The notes under the pieces: model-generated
Databases searched by the model: none
Told to the model about the DNA's origin: nothing
Seen by the model: only the letters and a program-made list of their open reading frames with translations
Program-made: the position numbers and the translations under genes
Part shown: positions 49,425 to 61,685 of the stretch, piece by piece
Layout: each line of letters starts with the position of its first letter
Numbering within the stretch: position 1 is the first letter of the stretch
Source: Geosiphon pyriformis
Lineage: Eukaryota > Glomeromycota > Glomeromycetes > Archaeosporales > Geosiphonaceae
Length of the DNA stretch: 64,000 nt
Assembly (NCBI GenBank): GCA_016748015.1
Contig: JAAOMT010000349.1
Span: 126,812-190,811 of the forward strand
Reading direction: 5' to 3'

Positions 49425-50391
49425 TGTTATTAATAGAATTTTAGTTATTAATTAGCATGAAATTATTTTCATAATTTTTATTATTAATTATCATATATTA
49501 ATATTATTTCAATTATTACCTATTACTTAATCAAATTATCAAATATTAATATTTAATTAATAATCTAATTTGTACAATAGAAATTAGAATAATTAAATTA
49601 CACAATACTCCAAATTATATAATATTCAAGAAGTTGTTGAAATTGTAGAAAATTTGATGAAATAATAGATAATGTACCAAAATAGTAAATAATTCGTTGA
49701 AATAACTTGTAGCTCATTAAAATAAATATTTAGTTTGTCTAAATCATAGCAAAGAAAAAAAGTTCAAGTTTATAAACTAATACTATAACAAATTGTATAA
49801 AAAAAGAGCTTTTCTTTTCGAAAAAATATATTTTACCATAGAAATTTGACTTTAGAATTATTTTTATTAGTATAATTTCAAATAAAAAATACTTTAAAAA
49901 ACCAATTCTCTCATTAATTACACTTGAAATTCTTTGAAATCTAACTAATATTTTGAAATTAATTACCTGCCAATTTCTATAAAACTGTTAGTAACTTCAG
50001 GCCTAAACCAGAAACAATTCTCATAACAAAATTTCATTTTTTTTATATTTTTTTATTTCTCTTTATTTTTTTTATTACAAATATTAAGATAGTTTACAAA
50101 CAAAATTCCCGTAAAAAAATTGACTTTTACAGTAAAGTAACTACATATTTTTAGTAAGCTTTTAAATAAGTAATTCCTAGGAAAGAGTTAATATTTATTA
50201 CAATATAACTATTTAAAATAATTAGCATAAAATTAACCATTCTACTTGTAAGTCCAGCAGTTCAAATTATAGAAGATTATTTGAAAATAAAATTTAATTA
50301 TTGAAGATTTACTAACTTCCAAAAAACATGAATTAATAGCAAACAAATATTAACAATATTCAAGAAAAAAAACCATAAACTTCTGATAATA
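49425..50391 (+). repeat. Gy3 3' LTR
   Basis: Starts TGTTAT and ends with a decayed GTAACA (GATAATA). Aligns with 40624-41588 throughout. The two Gy3 LTRs differ from each other much more than those of Gy1, which agrees with a greater age. Confidence 0.88.
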
Positions 50392-51345
50392 ATATTAATA
50401 AATATATTCAAATTTGAAATAAAAATAGGTTTAAAGAGTTTTGGTGAATTATTTTTGATCCTTAATCTCTCATTAGATAAAATACTTTCAATTTTGGCAC
50501 TTATTATTTTTCAAATTTCATTTTTATTGTATAGATAACTATTTAATTATAAAAGAGCTCTGTTCTATATAGCATCTATGGACATTTTTTTTTATTTAAT
50601 TGTTAATAAAAATTATGTATTGACATGATTTGTTACATATTTTTTTGTCTAAAAAAATCTCTTTGCAAATAAGACAAAGTTTATTATCTTACTTTTTTTG
50701 TTGTTTTAGTTATTCAAAGCATTTTTAATAACAAGATTTACAGTAATAACAAATGTATATTTCATATTTTTTCTTTAATAATATATAAATTTTTATAAAT
50801 AAAAGCTTTTTGTTATAATTTTTACATTTGAATAAATATAAAATAATTGTTTTCTTGATTTTTGTGTCAAGTATAAAACATATTAACTGTTAATTAATTT
50901 ATTTATAGAAATAATAATATATGAAATATAAGTAAAAGTAGTAGCTTTTGGATTATTATTTTTTTTTTTTCTTTTTTTTTATATAAATACTAATAGTAAT
51001 TTATTATAGTCTTATTCAGTTTAAAATATTTAATAAAACTTTTTAAGTAGATTTTTTTTTTTAGCTCAATTAATAATTGCTTACTTAAATAAATTTTCAA
51101 ATTACTACAAATAGCAGATATTTTATTTTACTAATAATTATAATTTAGCTAAAGTTCCTAAATATTTTAGTTAAGCATAGCATTAGTTTTAGATAGCTAA
51201 TTATTACCAATAAGAGCTTAATATTGTATAATTTTTATGACCAAACTTTGATGGACATAATAATATTATTAATTTTAAATAAAAGTTATTAATTTTACTA
51301 ATAGGAGTTTTTTTTATTCTATTAATAATAATAATTTTGGTACTA
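50392..51345 (-). mobile_element. Gy2, right part
   Basis: Continues Gy2 after Gy3. The segment around 50535-50580 parallels Gy1 14030-14067, 50731-50830 parallels the Gy1 Cys-rich region (14259-14350), and 51186-51330 parallels the protease C-terminal part (Gy1 14660-14790). The match then stops, so gag and the 5' LTR of Gy2 are missing or unrecognisable. Confidence 0.75.
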
Positions 51346-52689
51346 ACAATTCAATTAATTTGGTAACCTAGTTGATTCATAAGTTGCTTTATAATACTGC
51401 TGTCTGTTGAATTACTATTAAAAATTAGCTTGATAAAACAACCATTAATTTTAATATCTGTATATATAGTGATAATAAATTTGGTGTCAAAAGTAATTCT
51501 ACTAAATAGAAGTATTAATTTAAGATTTTTTAAATCAAAAAAAAATATTATAGCAAATAATTTGTTTTTTGTAATTATAACAGATAAAATATTATTAGTA
51601 AATGATTTTTAAGTTTTTAAGTTAAATAAAATATTTTCTGAAGCTGCCAAAAGACTTAAGTAGCTCTGAAATTTTGGGTTTTAGATATATTTACTTTTCA
51701 AACTCTACTAATATAATTCTGATTATTGATTATATATTAGAAATTAATTAGAACATAATTATTACTAATTTTCAATTTTGTTAAGTGTAAATAATTCTTA
51801 GTCTTTGGTTTTCAATTGATAATTGAGCTAAATTTTGTAATAATATTTGAATTTGTAAAAGTTAATAAACTATTTATAATTATAGGACTTGATAAATTAC
51901 TTGTATTGATATTTGATATATTGGAAATATATATATTAACTAGTAGATTAATATTGTTGTGACTTTGTTAAACTATTGATATAATTCGGATTTAAAATTT
52001 GCAATTAAAGTTTTTATATTAATTTTCTAATTGTAACTTATTCATTTTAAGTAATATTTTGTTTTTATATGTTTTTGTCTGTAATAATAATAACAAATAC
52101 ACATTTTTTATTGTTAGAATTAATTTGTTAATTATAATAATAATAATAAATATAATTAATGCTAAAATTAATTAAAGTTTTTTTGATTATTATAATGTTG
52201 AAAAAATTAATAAATTGCTTAATTCTTAACTAAGTATCTTTCAATCTTCTAATTGATTGATTTACTAAATTGTTTTAATTTAGTATCCAATTTAGATAAT
52301 CTGTTTATTATTAAATTTATGGCTTAGACATAATTGGCTTTAAGCTCAGCTGATTCAAAATTTTTGGCATAAATAACAGTGTTTTAGAATGTGTTTTAAT
52401 ATAATAAACATACTTATTATAATAAACTGCTACATAATCTTTAAATAAATTAATTCAAAATTTGTGGTACTGTAAAATAATCTGTGTTAATGGCTTAAAT
52501 TTGGTATAAGTTTAAATAAAAATATCTTAAGTCTATAGTAATTGCTTCAATATTGCTTTGTTTGATAGCAGAAAATTCTATTAACAGTTATTTAATATTA
52601 TTATAATTACTAAAATATTGTAAAAAGTTTTTTTAAAAGTATTAAAAGTCTAAGACTTATTAATTAGACTTTAATATTATGAGTTAACA
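51346..52689. other. Unassigned A+T-rich segment
   Basis: The only longer open stretch (51430-51612) has no feature I recognise and is probably chance. TAA/AAT microsatellite-like runs lie near 52130-52160. No element ends were seen. Confidence 0.45.
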
Positions 52690-53525
52690 ATATTATAGAT
52701 AATTATTTGGGTATTAAAATAAATAATAAATCTGTAACTTAGTGTTTAATAACTGATTATAATGTTAATTTCTAAAGATTTTTAGATCTAAAAATTTTTG
52801 AATTAAGTTTTTTGTATAATAAACAGAGATTCACTTGGTAGTTATTTTTCTAAGTTTTTTTTTAGTGTAAAAACCAGTTTAATCTAACAGTTATGCTTTT
52901 CTGATAAGCTATTTTTAAGTTTTTATTCTTATTTTATAGGTTTTTTACCAGATTATTCTTGATATTAATATTTTAATGCTTAATCAATTAGTAAACAACA
53001 ATAAAAACAAATAAAAAAATAAAATAAAAAATTGGTATTTTGTTAATAACTATAATTAAAAGCTATTGTTTTAATATAATTAAGTATTAAATTCTATTAA
53101 TATAAATTATTAATAGTATAAAAATAATAAATGTTTTTTAATTAATTAATAAAAACATAGATTTAGATAATAAATAAATATTTTATTAATATGAATATAA
53201 TTTCATTTCAAGATATAGAAAACTATTTTTTAAAGAAAAAATATTTTATAATTACTTATTTCTAAGAATATTTATAGAAATTTGTTTTTTTTACTTTTAA
53301 TATTTTTATTATATATATATAATTTTTATTATAGAAGATTTCATATATTCTTACTCTTTTCTATATTACTTTCTAAAAATGGGTTTATTTTTTAAAGATA
53401 TACACATTTTGAAAAATATGTTATAATTTTCTAAAAATATGCTTATTTATTAAATACTATTTTTTATTAATCTATTCTTACAATCTGTTTTCTTATTTTT
53501 TTTTGTATTTTTTTTATAAATAATA
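52690..53525 (+). repeat. Direct repeat R2 (partner R1)
   Basis: Same orientation as R1 (35041-35945), slightly shorter because of small deletions near 52985 and 53370. The pair frames the Gy2/Gy3 nest, 17.6 kb apart. Confidence 0.65.
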
Positions 53526-54258
53526 TTGTAAAAACAATTATACATAATTTAAACATATTATTAAAAAAAATAAGGAAAAAACATATATTATTAACAGATT
53601 ATTTGCTATTAATATTAGGTTTTATTATATAACTGTTTATTTTAAGTTTGATAAAAATTTAAATAAAATGTTTTATACAATTTTTGTCTTTGATAATATT
53701 AAATTTTTTGTATTATATTAAATTTGATTTATTATAATAAATATGGTCATCTTACTTATTTACTTTAAAATACAATAAATTTAATTTTGCAGATTTATTT
53801 ATTAGAAAATATGTTAAATATATATTTTTTATAGAAAATTAATTGCATTTTATTTATTTTTATACAAAAAAAAATGTTCTTATTTCTTAATTATTGGTTT
53901 TTAATGACAAGATTTATGCTTAAATTATTAAAAATAATGATTTTAATAATTGTGTAATTTTTCTGTTTAATAGTGTTTTTTTTTGTTTTAATATATAGCT
54001 TAGCTGTTTTTTTATTTTTATTAATAAATACTTGTTTAAATGTTTTTGAGCATTTTTTAAAGCTATTGGCTAATTAAATTTCTGTAATTGCAATTAAGTT
54101 AGAATACAATTATAATAAAACCACTTCTGACTACTTATTTTTTAATATTGTCAATAGTTGTATTTATAAATATTAAAATTGACATTATTATAAATATCTT
54201 CAATTTGTCTTCTTTTTTTATAATAAATATTGTTAATAATTTTCTAATTTAAATATAA
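53526..54258 (+). other. Possible LINE ORF1 relic
   Basis: Weak plus-strand resemblance to the CCHC region of LINE-D ORF1 near 53740-53830 (a run like aaatatggtcatctt where LINE-D has the knuckle). Too decayed for certainty. Otherwise A+T-rich with no gene. Confidence 0.3.
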
Positions 54259-55099
54259 TATTATCAATAGAAATTTGAGATATTATTTAGTATGAAATTA
54301 TTTTTATAGTTTTTATTATTAATTTGTATATATTATTATTTTAATTTATTATTTAATATTTTATTAAATTACTATTTAATTAATAACCTAATTTATACAA
54401 TAAATGAATTGTAATAATTAGATTACACAATAGTCTAAAATATATAACATTTAAGAATTTGCTAAATTTATAGAAATTTTTAATAATTTACTAAAATACT
54501 AATAGTTTGTAGAAATAATTTGTAATTTGTCAAAAATATAATTTAGCTAGAATTATTATTAAAAATATTTTCTCTTAGTATTTATATAAATCACTTTAAA
54601 ATTATATTAAAAACAACAAATTTATAATTATTTATTTGGAATTTCTCCAAATTTTAATTAATATTTTAAAATTAATTAGCTATTAATTTTAATACTTTAT
54701 TATTAACTTCAAACTTGAACAGAAAACAATTTTTTTAACAAAATTCTTTTTTTTAACATTTTTTTAATTATTATTTATTTTTTATCATTATTATTAGGAT
54801 AGTTTACAAACAATATTTCTGTAGAAGAGTTGACTTTCACAATAAAGTAATTATACATATTTAGTAAACTTCTAAATAAACAATTTTTGGAAAAGAATTA
54901 AATTTTACTGTAAAATAACTATACAAAATAACTGACACAAAATTGGCCATTCTATTTATAAGTCTAACAGTTTAAATTATAGAAAATAATTTGAAAATAA
55001 ATTCAGTTATAAGAAGTTAATAGCTTTTAATAATTGAAAATTATTAGCAAAATTAATATTAATAATATTTAAAAAAGAGACCAAAAATCTTTAGTAACA
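54259..55099 (+). repeat. Solo LTR of the Gy family
   Basis: Homologous to the Gy3 LTR from a decayed TGTTAT end (TATTATC) to AGTAACA. The following bases are not a primer-binding site and the preceding bases do not match ORF3, so it stands alone. Flanks ATAA (54255-54258) and ATAG (55100-55103) could be a target duplication with one G-to-A change. Most likely formed by LTR-LTR recombination. Confidence 0.75.
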
Positions 55100-55633
55100 A
55101 TAGCTAGTAGCAAAGTTCTTATTGTTAAAATTAGTAATTTAAAATTAAAAATAACTGTATTAAAAAGTTTTATTAATGCAGTATTATTAGAAATTTTTAT
55201 GATTTTTAATACAAAAATTACAATACATACTATAAAAATTATTATTAAAATTATGTAAAAAAGCTTATATTATTATGTTTAATTGGCAAAATTAATTATC
55301 AAATAAAAAATAAAAAATTAGCAATTAATTTAATAATAATTAAAAAATATAATACAATCTAGTTGTTTAATTAAATTAAATACAAAAAATCTTAACAAAC
55401 TAAAAAACACCAATAAAAATTAAGAATTAATATATGTAATTTGATAATAACAGGCTTTGTTTTGCTTTAAGATTATTATATGTCTTTATTTATGTAATTT
55501 AATATTTCAAATTTGTGATTATTATTTAAAAATAGTTATTAAGAAATATAATTAATTAATCTAAGTCTGATTGTATTAATTATAATTACAATTAATATTA
55601 ATAATATATAATTATAATTCTAAATCTAATTAT
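55100..55633. other. Unassigned A+T-rich segment
   Basis: No gene and no recognisable element between the solo LTR and the Gy4 LTR head. Confidence 0.5.
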
Positions 55634-56275
55634 TGTTATAAGCAAAAATTCGAGTTATCAATTAGCATAAAATTATTTATATAATTTTTATTATTAATTA
55701 ACATATATTATTAGTTTAAATTATTATTTATTATTGTATTAAATTATAAAATAGCACTATAACAAGTTATATAAAAAAAAGCTTTTTTTTAAAAAAAAAA
55801 TTTTTGACCAAATAGTTTCAATTAGAATCAATTTTAAAAAATTAACTTAAATAAAAACTTATCTTGAAAAACCCAAAAACTTTTCATTATTATTGTTTCG
55901 AAATTAATTATTTTTACTAATATTTTAAAATTGACTAACTGCTAATTTCGGTAATTATTAGTAACTTTTAAGCCTAAATCCAAAACAACTTTTTTAATAT
56001 ATTTTTTTTTATTTTTTTTTTAGTTTATTTTTTTTTATTTTTTATTATTATTGAGTAGTCTACAATTAAGATTTTTTATAAAAAAGTTGACTTTTATAAC
56101 AATGTAATTACACATATTTTAAAAAGCTTACAGATAAAATTTTTGGTAAAAAAGTTAACTTTTATTACAAAGTAATTATATAAGTAATTGGCATAAAATT
56201 GATTATTCTATTATAAGCTAACAATATATATAGTCTAAAATATAAAAAGATACTTTGGATTTAAAATAAAAATCA

Positions 56276-59200
56276 AAATGGTGTAAAGCCCAAATTACTG
56301 CTGTTGTTTTTAATTTGGTGGCAAAATAATTTTTTTTTACTGGTTTTAGTGTTTTATTAACATAAGTAATTATTTGCTTATTATAATAATTTTTAATAAT
56401 AAGAGTTAAGTTAATTTTTAAAAGAAAATATCCAATTATTTCTGTAAATTTGAAACTATTTGAGGTGATTTTTTTTAAAAAATATTGTTATAAATAATTC
56501 CAATTATTAAAATTATAAAAAGTAATTTTAAATTCTTTAATTTTTTTTGGCAAATAAATATTTGAAATTAAAATTTTTTATTCTTTGCAAATTTGTTTAT
56601 TTGATTTAAAAATTTATTAGTTGATAATAGGTGTTAAACAGTTTATGTTTCATAAATTTTCCAAAAAGTAGAATAATAATTGTCCTTGGTAATTTAAGAA
56701 TTTGGTAAAATTAATTTTGTATATTAAAAGCTATATTTACTAAAATTGTTAATTGTTCAGTTAATTCAAAATATTAGGTTTTTTTTGACTTTTTCTTAAT
56801 TTTTAATAGATTGTAAACTTAAAATATTGATTATAGATAAGTAGATAGCTTGTACAATTTTTTTAGCATATTTAATTTTAAATGGGTTTTCAGTTTTATT
56901 TTGTAGTATTACTAAAATATTTTCTATGTATTTAATATCAATAATTTTTTTTAATATTAATAACTTTGCTTGCTAATAATAATTAGAAAGTAATTTGTAT
57001 TATTGCTTTTAATAAAACTTTAAAAGTAAATTTAACTATAAAATCAAAATATTTTTTTGGATATTATAGATCATATTTAGCATTAATTTTATGAGCTTTT
57101 TCTGGTTTAATCTCTTGTTTATTTTGTTAAAATACTTGAATTGTAAAGCAGATTAGTTTTCAATAATATAAATTGAAGTTGTTAAAATTTTCGGTTGTAT
57201 TTTTTGTGTCTTGTATTCAATTTTATCTTGGTTATTTTTCATAAGTAGTAATATACTGAGAATATAGTATTTAGAATATTATTAGTCATTATAAAACATG
57301 ATGTATTTTACAAAATTGAATATTTATTTGTTTTAATTATTAAATTTGAGTTTTTTTGGAAAAATAAACGTAACTTGAAGTTAAATAGTAAGGCTTAACT
57401 TTATTTTTTAGTTAAATCTTGCTAATTTTATAGTATATTTAATATATTTAGCTTTTTTTATTTAGTAAATATTTTCTTGTGGTTTTTTATTAATTAGAAT
57501 CATTTTTAGTTAATAATTATTTTAGCATTATGTAGATAATAATAAAATTTGTTAAAAATATTATTATATATTACTGTAAATAGAATTTTTTTTTATTTTT
57601 TTTTAAAAAAAAAACATATATTAGCAAATTTAATTACAAATTTTTTTTATAACAATATTAATTCAGTTGTATTTTTTAGATAATAATTTTTCATATATGA
57701 AACAAAATATGTTGTTCTATTTTCTATTTTATTTTAGGTTGTCAAATTATTTTTAATAACAAATTTTATAGTAATAGTATATATAAGTTTTGTATTCTTT
57801 TTTAAGTAATATATAAGCTTCATAAATGAAAATTTTGTTATAGTTCTTGTATTTTAGTAAGATATAAGCTAGTTGTTTTTATAATTGTGGCTTTATATAG
57901 AGAACATATTAATTATTGATTTGTTAATCTATTATTATTTATTAATTAGAATTTTTGGCTTATAATAATATTAATAATAATAGTTTAAATAATTGCTGTT
58001 TAGTTTTTTCAGCCTAATTAAATCAAAAATTAAGTATTATATAAGTCTTAGTAATAGGTTTTTTTTCTTTCTTGAATTTAAAAAATAAAGCTTTCTTAAA
58101 TTATTTGTTAAAAGTATTATAAGTAGTAGATATTTAAATATATTGTCTTTAGTAAAAGATTTTTAGTTTTTGGATTTCTCGATTTAAATTTGTATTGGTT
58201 TTGAAAAACTAATTATTTTTAACAAGAGCTTAATATTGGAGTGTATTTATAATTAAAATAGTAATTTTATTAATTGTAAAAAAAAATTATCAATTTTTTC
58301 TATAAAAGTTTTTTTATATTATTAATTATAACAATTATTGTTTGAGCTAGTTGGTTAACATTTTTTTTAATTATTATATTAATTAGTAAATTATAGTACT
58401 TTATTATTTAGAATTAATTAAATTGATTTTTTTTTAATTTTAGTTTTAATATATATAATTGTAATAGCTTTTTGTCTTAAAGCTGTTATATTATTAAGTA
58501 GAAAAGATAATTTATTGGCTTTAAATTCGAATAGAAATATATTTGAAATGCTAATATATTTTGCTATTTTGGTTAATAAAATTGTTGTATTGTTGTTGTA
58601 AAAAAAGTTTTGTTGTTGTGCTATAACTTTACTTTTTAAAAGTACAATAAAATAAAAATTTTGGTTTTTAGACATTGTAAAATAGCAAGATTGTATATAA
58701 AAGTGTCTAAAAAATCGTTGATTATTGTTGTAAGATACCAGCTAGTTGTTTGAATTAATTCTATTATTGTTTAATTAAAAGTGGTTTTGTGATATAAATT
58801 GGTTAAATTAAACTAATTTTTTTAGTAATAATTAATAATTTTGTATTAAAGATTGATAATACTTTTGTTATAATAGAGCAGATTAATAATAGCTAAATTG
58901 AAGTTTTGGTAAGTAATAAATAGATAATAGTAGATTATAAAATTATTGTTATAATAAAAAATAATATTAATTATTCAGTAGTTGTTAATTTTTTTGTATT
59001 TTTTGGCAATTATATTTTTAGTGTTCTAAAATTTCACAATAATAGCAGTTTAGCTATTGGAATTAATTATTAAAATTAAATAATAATGATAAGAAGTTGT
59101 TTTAATTTTAATATTGTAGTATTTGATACTTTTGGTGTTAATTAGCAAAATAAGTTTTAAGTTTTTTAATAAATTGGTTAATTTTTTTTTTAGCTATTGA

Positions 59201-60590
59201 AATGGTTTTTTCAATAGCTAAATTAACAAGTTTTGTGCAGTTTGTTTTTTTATTGCTATTTTATAGTTTTAGTATACAAAATAGCAGTAGTTAAATTTTT
59301 AAGAACATATAGGCAAATTTTTTTGATTAATTTATTTTTTAATTTAGCAATAAATTGATTCAAAATTTGAGTATTTGAATAATATTTATTGTTTTCCACT
59401 GTTTAATTCTTCTGAAAAATTTGTTAAATTTTTTAAGATAGAATATAACAGATTTAATTGGTTTCTGTTTGATGTTTTAAAAGTGATTTTAAAGAGTAAT
59501 TAATGTATTAATGTTAGTAAATTGCTTAAAAAAGCAATTTTGAAGGCTGTTTAGTTAGCAAAAGATATTAAATTTTTAAACTATTTGGCTGTAATGTTTT
59601 ATAAAAAATATAGAATTGTTTTTAACATTCTTGCTGTATTATATTTATTGGCATTGTTTATTTTAGTAATTTTGTTAAGCTATTTTTAAAAATTAGTTTT
59701 AATATTTTTTTGGAAAATTTGGTAATTTTTGCAATATAAATAGTGGTTAGTTTTTTATTTATTTGTTGTTAATAGTGTGTTTTCATTGTTTTTTTTTTTT
59801 TTTAATGAATTCAGAAATATTTTTTTTGTTAATTAAAGTTTTTAAGTAATCATTTTGGTTTTTGGCTAAATAATTAAAAAGATTAATGTTAGTATAGATT
59901 AGTTCTGACTGTTGGATAAAAATTTTGGTAAAATTTTTTAGTCTTGAAAATTGGTTAAAAAATAAATTGAGTATCTGTACTTGAATAAATAAAATTGAAA
60001 AAAGTATAATTAAAAGTAATAATTTAGCAGTTGTTTTTTGTTTAGATGTTTATAAGTGTTTAAATATTGTTTTTGATATGTTAAATGTTGTATAAACTAG
60101 TCTAAAATCTTTTTTCTATTTTTTTTTGCTACTAGTTTTTGGTTTTAATTCAGGTTCAAGAACAAATTATGAATTAATTAACTATTTTTTTTTACAAAAT
60201 TGGGTAATATTATAATTAAGTTCTTAAAAGTAAATAGTACAACCATTAACACTAATAGTTTCTAATTCTATTGTTAAATAGTAAATTAAGTTTTTGAGAA
60301 GATTTTGTTTAACTTCTGTAATATTGTAATTTTTAAAAAGATAGTCATTGATTCGATTTTTAATATATTTAAAAGTGTTTTTTTAACAACTGTGATTTCA
60401 TTTTAAATTTCAAATTATTGTTTGTAGCAAGTAAAAATTAACTAATAATACTCCAGAGTTATTATGTTAAATGCAATTACCACTTTAATATAATTATTAT
60501 TGTATTATTTTTAAGAAAATACCAAATCTTACCAGAGGTTTTTTTACTTTTTTCTTAATATTATTAATATTATTTTGTTGTTAATTCTGC
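56276..60590 (-). pseudogene. Gy4 inverted segment: gag, protease, dUTPase, part of RNase H
   Basis: Minus-strand relic. RNase H start at 56276-56400 (parallels Gy1 11560-11650), then a jump at about 56410-56430 to sequence paralleling Gy1 12830, so about 1.1 kb of RT is deleted. dUTPase region at about 56690-57100, Cys-rich region about 57230-57830, protease side 58100-58675, with an open stretch 58675-58418 (AQQQNFFYNNNTTIL, IFLFEFKANK) matching the Gy1 linker. Gag about 58900-60500, LTR edge about 60527-60590 (cttaccagagg parallels Gy1 tgttactggagg). Many stops. Confidence 0.78.
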
Positions 60591-60703
60591 CGCTAATAAA
60601 AGCTGGTAAACTTTTGATAAGCTAATTTTTTTCCAAAAAATTTGATATTATTATTGATAATATTGGTCTTAAATAACTCTAAAACAAAAACTCTAAATTA
60701 CAT

Positions 60704-61685
60704 ATTATTACCTAAAAAACCAATTCAAAACTATTAGAAAAACGTAATTTCTATATAATAACATGAAAAAAACGTGATAAAATAAAATAATACAGAATAA
60801 TATGAAATAACTCAGAATAATACAAAATAACACACAATAATACAAAATAATACAAAATAACTACTAATAATATAAGATAACTAGTTATAATGTAAAAAAA
60901 TAAAGCAATAACTGAAATAGTAAGCAATAGCTAGCAATTAAAAACAATCTTATAGAACTAAAAAATATGTATAAAAATAAGTAGTTTTAGTAGATAAAAA
61001 AACAGACAAGAATTAAAATAATATTTTTATTTTATCTTTAATCTTAAAAACTTTTTTTTTATTGTTTATATTTTCAATTTATCAAATAATATATTATTGT
61101 TTAAATTCATAAGTTTATAATTCAATTTTTTTAATTTTTAAGATCTGATTAATTGTTTTGCTTATCTTAGTTTTAGGCCAAATACAATTAATATAAACAT
61201 TATTAAAATCTTAATAATTTGGACCAATTATTCTTAATTATAATGATTAATAGAATATTAATTTTTTTATTTTTCTCTTTTTTTTCTTTATTTTTTTTAT
61301 TTTGTTTATTTTGTTTTGTTTTCTTTTTTTTGTAAAATGGCAATATTGGAAATTAACTGTCTAAAAATAGACTTTATAATAGTTTGGTAAAAGAAAAAAG
61401 TTTCTTTTAGATTTAAATATTAACTTTATTTTGTTAACTTATCAAAAGAGCAAAAAAACAATATAAGACTTTAGTAACTGTATTTGATTAGCTTAGAAAA
61501 AACACAATTACAATAACATAACTAAAAACATATTATTTCTGTACTTTATAACCAAAAAACTTAATAAGTAAAACTTTAAACAGAAAAATTTTCAAAGATT
61601 AATAATCGATTTTATTATCTAAACCAATTTATTCAAAATCAACTTGTTTTCAATATCAAATCATATTCTATCAAGTTTATCTGTA
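60704..61685. mobile_element. Insertion of unclassified repeat X in Gy4
   Basis: About 1 kb of foreign sequence splits the RNase H region between the equivalents of adjacent codons. Its right half (61200-61600) resembles 6360-6800. It includes the 10-bp minisatellite at 60781-60880. No clear terminal repeats, no target duplication, and no protein I can name. Confidence 0.55.
60781..60880. repeat. 10-bp minisatellite, about 10 units
   Basis: Ten consecutive decamers, each ending in ATAA, with consensus TACAAAATAA. Units differ at one to three positions. The array is exactly in register from 60781 to 60880. Confidence 0.9.

Larger units (their letters stand above)
40624..50391 (+). mobile_element. 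Gy3, full-length but heavily mutated Ty3-type element
   Basis: A 9768-bp element in plus orientation, nearly the same length as Gy1 (9732 bp). LTRs lie at 40624-41588 and 49425-50391. The flanking tetranucleotide ATAT (40620-40623 and 50392-50395) fits a 4-bp target duplication like that of Gy1. All Gy1 modules can be found in order, but C and G have been replaced by T and A so often that hardly any frame is open. It is inserted in Gy2 and so is younger than Gy2. Confidence 0.92.

Noticed and set aside
51430-51612. 60-residue open frame as a possible RNase H remnant
   Set aside because: A faint SVY-like start was seen, but no other RNase H residue follows. Most likely chance.
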